Shown here piece by piece: positions 56,380-64,000 of a stretch of DNA of 64,000 nucleotides; the first letter of the stretch is position 1; each line of letters opens with the position of its first letter. Position numbers and translations under genes: made by a program. The notes beneath the pieces were generated by a model. That model did no database searches, was not told where the DNA came from, and saw nothing but the letters and a program-made list of their open reading frames with translations. The stretch comes from Salvator merianae (Eukaryota > Chordata > Lepidosauria > Squamata > Teiidae), in assembly GCA_003586115.2 (NCBI GenBank), contig QVOM02000126.1, positions 12,406,447 to 12,470,446 on the forward strand, read 5' to 3'.

Positions 56380-57134
56380 GGGCCTGTTTGCACATGGTTG
56401 CTAGTGAGCATCTGCACACTCACTAGCAAAGTGCGCCTGCATTTCACGGAGGCCCAAGTGACCGGGAGTGTCTGCAGATGCTCCCGATTGCTACTAACTG
56501 TGGACCACAAAACTGTAGTCCACAGCTGGGCCAGGAGCAGCTGGACTGCTCCCGGTATGCAGCATTCGCACCTACTTCCTGGTGTGAATGTTGCAGGTCA
56601 GCCGCGTAGCTAAAAGTTTTGCCCCCTGGAGCGAAGCGGCGGCAGAGAAGTGCGAGTGAGGGTGCCCCGCCCTGCAGCCTCCTACTCCCGCCACCGCCCC
56701 GATGACTGGCGGGTGGGCAGGCGTGCCGCCGGGCGGGCGGGCGAGCGGGCAAGCGAACGGGTGGGCGAGCGAGCGAGCGAGCGTGCGTGCGTGCCGCTGG
56801 GTGAGTACACTGCAGCACCGGGCTGGGACCTGGCTCCATGGGGCGCCCGGGACAACGCGCCGCCCGGGGTGGGACGCCCCCCGCCCCCCCTTCCTACACC
56901 CCTGTTGCAGGCTGCAGTGCTGCTGTGGTTGCGCAGTTCTGGTCACGATGACGGCAGCCAGACATTTTCGGGGCCACTGTCATGGCAGGCGGGCAGCATT
57001 CACACTTCAAATTCCGGAAGCAAGTTTCCGAGTTGTTCCAGTCCTCACAGTGCGGATGCCTGCCTCACCACTAGGACATTCCACTAGGAATGTTCGGATT
57101 CGAACATTCCGAGGTAGAAAGTGTGAAAAGGCCC
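56380..57134. mobile_element. GGGCC-family element, split by a hAT element
   Basis: It starts gggcctgtttgcacatgg and ends agaaagtgtgaaaaggccc. Flanks are CTA and TTA. Without the 306-bp insert and one TSD copy it is about 441 bp. The right end carries the subterminal palindrome ggaatgttcggattcg seen at 40.44 kb. Confidence 0.8.
56599..56904. mobile_element. CpG-rich hAT element, 306 bp, 8-bp TSD
   Basis: It starts cagccgcgtagctaaaag and ends cctacacccctg. Duplication ttgcaggt/ttgcaggc lies at 56,591-56,598 and 56,905-56,912 (7 of 8). The interior has gcgagcgagcgagcgtgcg repeats. Long frames here are compositional. Confidence 0.75.
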
Positions 57135-57239
57135 TTAGCCTCCAAGCATACGGAAGCTTGTAGCAATTGCCTAGGGATCAATACATTTTATCAGCTCAGG
57201 TGTACAGTTTCAAATCAGCAGAGGTCCCCAATAAGGGAG

Positions 57240-57380
57240 GTCACAAGCAGAAGCCTCCCCCTCATTTCACACTGGTTCACTGTCTTTTTTGAAGCTCCCA
57301 TGGTGGCATTCTGACACCATGGGAGCTTCAGAAAACCTGATGAGCCAAGCAAGGTATGGGGGAAGGCTTCCTCCTGTGAC
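57240..57380. mobile_element. compact fold-back MITE, 141 bp
   Basis: The outer pair is gtcacaagcagaagc and gcttcctcctgtgac. The inner hairpin has perfect 15-bp arms (gaagctcccatggtg, 57,291-57,305, and its inverse 57,315-57,329) with a 9-base loop. It is the single-unit relative of 1,172-2,147. Confidence 0.75.
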
Positions 57381-57921
<541 letters not shown>

Positions 57922-57925
57922 TAAC

Positions 57926-58050
57926 CATCAGCCATTTATAATGTTTTTATGGTGTTTCTATTGTATGGTTTCTGGTATGTTTTGTAAGCTGTCCTGGGAC
58001 CCTCCGGTATAGGGCAGGGTAGAAACTGAAAATAAAGTAAAGTAAAGTAA
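57926..58050 (+). mobile_element. L2 LINE 3-prime end fragment
   Basis: gctgtcctgggaccctccgg, then gtatagggcagggtagaaac and an (AAAGT)n tail, 100 bp inside the GNG2 intron. Confidence 0.7.
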
Positions 58051-58091
58051 CTGTTTTCCCTTTCGTAAGAGGTTGTGTGTGACGATATAAG

Positions 58092-58448
58092 CAGTGATGT
58101 GCAAAGGGCAGTTCGCATTCGAAAATTCAATCGAACAGTTCGTGTTCGCAAATGTTCATGTCGAAACAAACACTCAGTCATTTGACTATCTGGAAATTCA
58201 GTTGAACTGAACCAATCTCTCACTCGTAAACATGAACAATTTAATTGAACAGTACATGATTGCTGTGGTTTTGCACTTGAAAAGGGGTTTTTCAATGGCA
58301 AAAAAGGTATTTTTCTGCTTTGGAACAAGCTTGGAATCGAATGCAAGCAACCGTTTGTTTGATTAACCGGTTCTCCATCAAACTGAACAAATGGATGTTT
58401 GGTTCAATGGCGAATTGAACACACAATTTTTGTTTTTGCACATTGCCA
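58092..58448. mobile_element. non-autonomous hAT element in the GNG2 intron, 357 bp
   Basis: It starts cagtgatgtgcaaa and ends tttttgcacattgcca. Duplication gatataag (58,084-58,091) and gatacaag (58,449-58,456) matches 7 of 8. The interior is rich in ttcgaa/gttcaattgaac-type short palindromes. Confidence 0.7.
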
Positions 58449-59179
58449 GATACAAGTATATTGTTGCTTTACAGTACTGAGCAGACAAAATTCACTTTTG
58501 TCTCTTCTCATAAGAAGTGTCCCACAGGATTGGACCTGTGACCCACCTGACCCAGAAGGCTGTTCCCACAGTGGACAACCAGTTGCCTATCGAAGCCCGT
58601 GAGCAGAACAGTCTCCTAGCACTGGCCTTTAGTGGTACAGAGACTCCCACGACCACAATAGTCACCACTGCCAGGCCTGAGGTGCGGTGTAGTGTCAGCA
58701 GAGCCGTTTGACCTGGGCCTCACCTCCCAGGGAGCCTCGGTTTAACCATACGGTCAAGTATGCTACAATCTTTGTAAAAGAAAATTACATGCCATTCCTT
58801 ACACTTAAATATGGTTTATACCTTTTACCAAACAATGAGAGACCCTCGAAATGTGAAATGGCCAGGGTGCCTCAGAGGGCAATCGGGGCTACTGGCTACT
58901 AGCTTCTTCCTTATATGGGCCTCAGGACCACCCTTGGGGGAAGGACAAGAGGGTCATGTGTTGAGGAGGACATGATCTCAGAGGAACCATACTGGAGGAG
59001 GAGCTGATGTAAGGTTTTTTAAACTCATCTCTCAGAGTGGCCAAATGATCAGGATTTGTCAGAGCCAGGATCATACAAGGGTACTTGTACCTGCTCAGCC
59101 TCAGCAAGCCTCTGCGTTGCAGAGAACGCACCAGAGACCTAGGTTCTTCATGCAGGAACAAAGACAACAGCATACACAG

Positions 59180-59490
59180 AACAAAAGCCAGGAGGAGAGT
59201 CTTTTCAGTGGTGGCCCCCTGCGCTGTGGAACATGTTGCCACCACCCCTATGAGTTCTTAAACGGCAGTTTAAGAAGCAACGTAAGATCCGCCTCTTCTG
59301 CCTGGCCTACCTGTCATAGTACTGCCACCATCCATCTATCATTGTTTTGTTTTAAATTTCTACCCGCGGGGTGGTTTTGTTCCCTTTCCTTTCTTCATCT
59401 TTATAATGCTTTTATTGACTCTTGTTAATCATCTCAAGTCGTTATGAAGAAGGTGATATACAAGTATATAAATAAATAAACAAATGAGGA
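59180..59490 (+). mobile_element. L2-like LINE 3-prime end
   Basis: gagagtcttttcagtggtgg, ccctgcgctgtggaacatgt, then a tail of tacaagtatataaataaata. A diverged copy. Confidence 0.6.
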
Positions 59491-60587
59491 GAAAGGCTTC
59501 CCACTCCACAAACACTATAAATGCTTCCTTAAAAAGGAACCTGAAGGGGGTAGCCCTCATTTTGAGCCTCAGAACAGACTGATAAGCCTTTTAAAGCTGT
59601 ATCCCCACATAATTATATCACATCCATCCCTGTCAGGATGCTTATAGTTTTTCTTGGTTGGCCTAAATGATTTTTTTGAAGCCACCCAAGATGGTGGCCA
59701 CTGATGGTTTTTAAAATGTCCAGATCTGAATATACCTCATAACTATGCCATACTTGAGAGCCACAGTTCATTATAAATACTGTGCTGTACGTCTCCTTTA
59801 CCTCTTTCCTGCCCCAATTCCTTTTCCGAGAAAAGCACATTCAAACCCCTCTCACACATTTGTACATTGGATAGAAGCCCCAGAGAGTTCTGTGAGACAA
59901 ATTCTGAAGTGTGTCTAAGGCCTCGTCCAAACAGGACTTAAAATGCTGGGATAATCCCAGCTTTTGTTGGGATTGCCACATGAATCCATGTCAATCCCAA
60001 CATAGCCCTGTGGAAAAGGGGTGGAATCCCATCTTATTGCTATTTGGGATAAAGCAACTCCCACCATGGGTTTTCCCAAAATAACGATGTGGGTTTACTT
60101 GTCTGGCCGCTGGCCTCTGTGATATTCAGTTTAGAAATGACCATCGTGCATGCGCAGAACCGAAACATGGCTGAAAATGACCGCCAGGCAACCAACAATC
60201 GCATGCTTCCAGGTATTTCATCCCATTGAAATACATACATCAGGTGTGTGCAGTGTGTCATCACAGAAGCAAGCATCCAGACAGGTGAGAACTCACGCTT
60301 GCCCCCACAAGGTTGTGCTGCCATTTGGCAGGGACAGTGATAGGCGATAGCAACACACAAAGAAGCCCTTGAATTTTCCTCTTGCCAGCTGGAAGGAGAC
60401 TCGGTTTCATCCTTGGGAAGTGTGTGCTATCTGTACACCGCCATGGTCCAGTCCACCACCCCCTAATACAGCAGTAGACTAGACCATGTCACCATTTGTG
60501 CATCCTGGTCCAATCTACACTCCATCCTGTGCAAATTGAGTGTACGGAGCATGGGCGGGGCCTCCCTTAGACTGTACCAGTGTATGA
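59491..60587. other. intron sequence, unassigned
   Basis: Possible DNA-element end at 59,921 (ggcctcgtccaaacagg) with several aatcccag palindromic motifs to about 60,110; no confident call. Confidence 0.3.
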
Positions 60588-60850
60588 ACATAAGAGAACG
60601 TAAGAGGAGCCCTGCTGGATCAGGCCACGGCCCATCTAGTCCAGCATCCTGTTTCATGCAGTAGCCCACCAAATGTTTCTGGGTATCTCAAGCAGAAGAC
60701 AAAGGCAAAGCCTTCACCTGCTCTTGACTCCCCACAAATGGTTTTACAGACATCCTGCCTGTCTTTCCACCCTGGAGGCAGTACCTGGGCATCCATTCTA
60801 GTAGCCATGGATACACCTGACCTCCATGACTCTGTCCAATCCTTTCATAG
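60588..60850 (-). mobile_element. CR1 subfamily A 3-prime end
   Basis: The inverted tail starts aacataagagaacgtaagag and reaches cctccatgactctgtccaat. Confidence 0.88.
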
Positions 60851-61544
60851 GATAGGATGGGACTAGTACATCTAGTGGTCCAGCAAATGCGAAAATACCT
60901 TAAGATATGACACAAGTTGCAGCAGTATTGCAGCTTGCCAGCTGGGGGAAACACAGCAGCAGCAGCAACCAGTAGGAACACAAAGCCAGAAAAAATGGTC
61001 AAAGTTAAATCTATTATGGGATTTTAAGCTTCAAACATTTATAACAGCTGGATGATAATATGCCTGCAATTACTGTGGTTGAGAAAAAAAGGAAGTTATA
61101 ATAATGTGTGTAGCTATCCCAGGGGACAGTAGGATTGAGGAGAAAGAAGTGGAGAATATAATGAAATACTGAAATCTACAAATTGAAATCAAGCACCTTT
61201 GGGAGAAAAATAATGTGGATTTATTAGGTGCGATACAAAAGAAAGTCAAGAAATGCGTGGAAGACATCAGAACAGATAAAATAACAATTCCCCAGCTGCA
61301 GAAAGCAGCTCTGCGTGAAACTAGCCACATGCTGCAAAGATACCACATCAGTTCCTAAATTCCTGGTTAAGATTCAAATAAACAATGAGCCCAAACTATA
61401 GTGACTGCATCTAGCCGACTGTGCCACCAGTACATCACCACCACCAACATCATAGAAGCATCACCCTGCTTTCTATGGATAGAAACTTAAAATCATTTCA
61501 TTTTTGTTGATCTAGCTGACAGTGGCTTGCTCCTTTTTCCTTCT

Positions 61545-61558
61545 GTTACTATGGAAAC
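61545..61558 (+). promoter_or_regulatory. RFX-type X-box motif in GNG2 intron
   Basis: gttactatggaaac is close to the RFX X-box pattern (GTTNCCATGGNAAC). A half-site-like ggttgctaggcac lies about 18 bp further on, in single-copy sequence at 61,500-61,740. Function is inferred. Confidence 0.3.
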
Positions 61559-61969
61559 AGAAAGCACTACTACGGTTGCTAGGCACATTTACACCAAAGC
61601 CTGAACGAACCTTGCATGTCAACAGACTGGTCACTTTTGTAGAGAAACAGCAAACTAATGAATGCAGCCTGAACCAGATGTTGCAAACGTTCCATGTCCA
61701 GCAGAGCACACCCCCAAATAACCACTGGAAGATGGAGTAAACTGAACCTTTATTAGAAGGCCCCCTTTTCCTGCACTTTTCTGCATCCTTGTGATAAGCT
61801 GGAAGTAAACCCTAAGCTCACAGATGTGATTTGATGGGGCACATCTGAAAAGGTATAGAGTTCAAACGGGCTCAGGAGAAGGGCAAGGCCTGTATAATGC
61901 CAGGAGGCAGGGTGTTGTTCCTGGAATGCCAGATTTGGGTTTGAATGTGCCAACATTTGAAACTTTTTG

Positions 61970-62400
61970 CACTGACTGGCCTAGAATGGTATAATAATAC
62001 CATTCTAGGCTGGCAAAGACACAGCAGTGCGGCGGCCATTTGCACTGTGAGCGCTACAATAGCACTCCCTACTGGGCCACCAGCATTTGCAGTGCGAATG
62101 CAGGCACGATCACGATGACAGTGGCTGCAGCAATGTCCATCCGTTACCAGGGCATTCAGGATGCAGCGCACAACTATGCTCCTGTAGACCCACTTGCAGG
62201 GCTTGCACCCGGAAGAAAGTGCAAACGCTGCTGACCAGAAGCCAACCAGCCTCTTGCAATCAAGCTGTGGACAATGTTTTAGCTGTCCACAGCTAATACC
62301 TACCGGGAGAGGCTGCAGACATTCCTGAATGCTCTGGTGGCGGCGCAGTCTGAGCGCACGTATCTAGCAAGCGTCTGCACGCTCACGAAGAGGCAAGTGT
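61970..62400. mobile_element. GGGCC-family element, partial, joined to CR1
   Basis: It has the subterminal palindrome gcctagaatggtataataat and accattctaggc, the mid-region ccacagctaatacc and the right part ctagcaagcgtctgcacgctc with agtgtga. The last bases of the right end are lost at the CR1 junction at about 62,404. Confidence 0.55.
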
Positions 62401-62403
62401 GAA

Positions 62404-63003
62404 TAGAATCATAGAGTTGGAAGGGGCCTCCAGGGTCATCGAGTCGAGTCCAACCCCCTGCTCAGTACAGGATTCACTAAAGCATCCCAGACAGATAACT
62501 GTCCAGCCTTTCCTTGAAGACCCCCAGCGAAGGAGAGCTCACCACCCCCTGGGCAGCCTGTTCCAGTGACTGATTGCCCTTTCGGTCAGAAAGTTTTTCC
62601 TAATATCTAGCCTGTATCTACTCCCTTGAAGTTTCATCCCGTTGTTTCTGGTCCTTTCTTCTCGTGCAATTGAGAATAGGGCCCATCCCTCTGCACTGTG
62701 ACAGCCCTTCAGATACTTGAAAACAGCTATCATGTCTCCTCTCAGTCTTCTCTTCTGCAGGCTAAACATTCCTAGGTCCTTTAACCATTCCTCATAAGAC
62801 ATGGTTTGCAGATCATTCACCATTTTGGTCAATGTCTTCTTTAAACTGGGGTGCCCAGAACTGGACACAGTACTCCAGATGAGGTCTGACCAATGTAGAG
62901 TAAAGAGGGATAATTACTTCTCGTGATCTAGACTCTATGCTTCTCTTAATACATCCCAGGATGGTGTTTGCCTTTTTTGCAGCTGCATCACAGGCCCTCA
63001 AAG
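62404..63003 (-). mobile_element. CR1 LINE 3-prime end (bird-type tail), longest copy
   Basis: The inverted tail is atagaatcatagagttgg. The minus frames read [19 protein letters not shown], then [20 protein letters not shown] and RKNFLTERAISHWNRLP, all conserved CR1 RT C-terminal motifs. A small deletion and frame breaks separate them. 5-prime truncated. Confidence 0.95.
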
Positions 63004-64000
63004 AATTGGTTGGGAACGGTTAGACAGCCTGACTTTGCAGAGAGAGCCATAAGTGCCCGAAAGTGTTTCTCTAGGCATTCCTTCTTGTCTGCTATGCCTG
63101 AGACACCCTCCTTCCCAGGCCTGTCAGGTGTAGAGTAGCATCAAAACAGCACTCTAGAGTATCCTTGGAGGAGTTTATGCTTGTACACCCAAATTCAGGA
63201 TCCCTGGAAGTGAATCATCGACCCTAAATTCTGTGGCTGTCTGGCAGGTTTGGGAGTGTTGGAGAGACAGCACAGGAGAAAGGTGTTGAAACTGCAATGA
63301 AAGCTGTCATGGAGGAATGCAGATAGGGACCTCCCTTGCTTTCGTGTACCTGAACAGATCTCACCATTTGCAGGCTGCTGGCCATTCTGTGGGTCAGGTT
63401 TCATTCTCGAGAGATTTCTCCTTCACGCCTGCGGACCACGTCTTCCTCCAAGCTCCCAGTTGGAACTCCGTCCAGGCACACAGAACTCTAGTGGGTCCCT
63501 GGTCTGGGCGGTCTTTGGGCAGTTTCGCCTTTGACTGCTTTACTGTGCTTCTGCTTCTCCTCGTGTGCCGCAGTGTATCTGTGCTGCGGTTGGTGAAAAC
63601 ATTTCTGTACTCTGTCTTTTTGCTCTGCACACTTTTCTTTTCTATTTTTTGCTGTGTGCAGCACGTTTGTCTACTGCAAAATATTGATTCAGTGGTCATT
63701 TCGGAGGGCTGGAAAAGATGACTGGGAAGCCTGCTGGCTGCAAGACACAGGGTACTGCAGGGGCAGACGTGAAAAGCAGGGGGGGGGGGACGACGCCCTC
63801 TGCCCCATGGATGAAATCAGAATGCCGGACCAGCTCCAAGGAGGCAATGACGTCACTGCCTGGAGAAGAGCCTTTGGTGTCAGGAAGTCCACTGTTTGGG
63901 GCACTGAAAAATAGAAGGTGCTATTTGTGTAAGTTGGCCTGTGCTGGTGCAGCCTCCGGCGTGTGATGCGTGTACCTCCGCTGCTTTTTGCAGAGCTGAC
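63004..64000. other. GNG2 intron, single-copy, nothing recognised
   Basis: A 134-residue + frame (63,317-63,721) is hydrophobic in the middle but matches nothing I know and has no splice context. No repeat family match. Confidence 0.4.

Noticed and set aside
62539..63001. Intact reverse-transcriptase gene
   Set aside because: Only the C-terminal end is present, broken by a deletion and frame changes; a dead 5-prime-truncated CR1.

Overview
This is vertebrate nuclear DNA, almost certainly from a squamate reptile (a lizard; which group cannot be settled here). The repeat mix points there: Sauria-type tRNA SINEs with a Bov-B-like 3-prime tail, many CR1 LINEs from at least three subfamilies, L2 and MIR-like fragments, 5S-derived fragments, hAT and other short inverted-repeat DNA elements, and dense microsatellites. 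There is no prokaryotic content, and no intact transposase, reverse transcriptase or retroviral gene.

One protein-coding segment is convincing: the first coding exon of GNG2 (G-protein gamma-2) at about 57.68-57.83 kb on the + strand, with a splice acceptor, start codon and donor. The next GNG2 coding exon is not in the remaining 6.2 kb, so 57,826-64,000 is intron. The 57.7 kb upstream is either GNG2 5-prime intron and non-coding exons or intergenic DNA; the sequence alone cannot say which. Its single-copy stretches are where regulatory elements would lie (for example 0.3-0.48, 32.3-32.8 and 47.5-47.8 kb).

Layout: 0-10 kb holds a 58-bp minisatellite grown inside a fold-back element, CR1/L2 pieces, a small hairpin and a duplicated unknown segment. 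10-24 kb holds CR1, SINE, several members of a GGGCC-ended inverted-repeat element family, a 101-bp-arm palindrome, a CpG-rich hAT element inserted in CR1, and a probable L1 5-prime region. 24-36 kb holds L2/MIR/SINE fragments, a 200-bp assembly gap inside a GAA array, more CR1 and more GGGCC elements. 36-47 kb has a large inverted repeat and tandem CR1 3-prime tails, some split by SINEs. 47-57 kb has a five-unit tandem tRNA-SINE array, a 5S-derived fragment, an L2 split by a SINE, and a GGGCC element split by a hAT element. 57-64 kb is GNG2 with intronic repeats.

The most notable content is transposon biology: a dispersed family of about 17 non-autonomous GGGCC elements with 3-bp target duplications; a minisatellite made from one unit of a fold-back element; CR1 3-prime tails in head-to-tail multimers; and several datable nested insertions. 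Boundaries were read by eye and may be off by a few to tens of bases unless a target-site duplication is stated.
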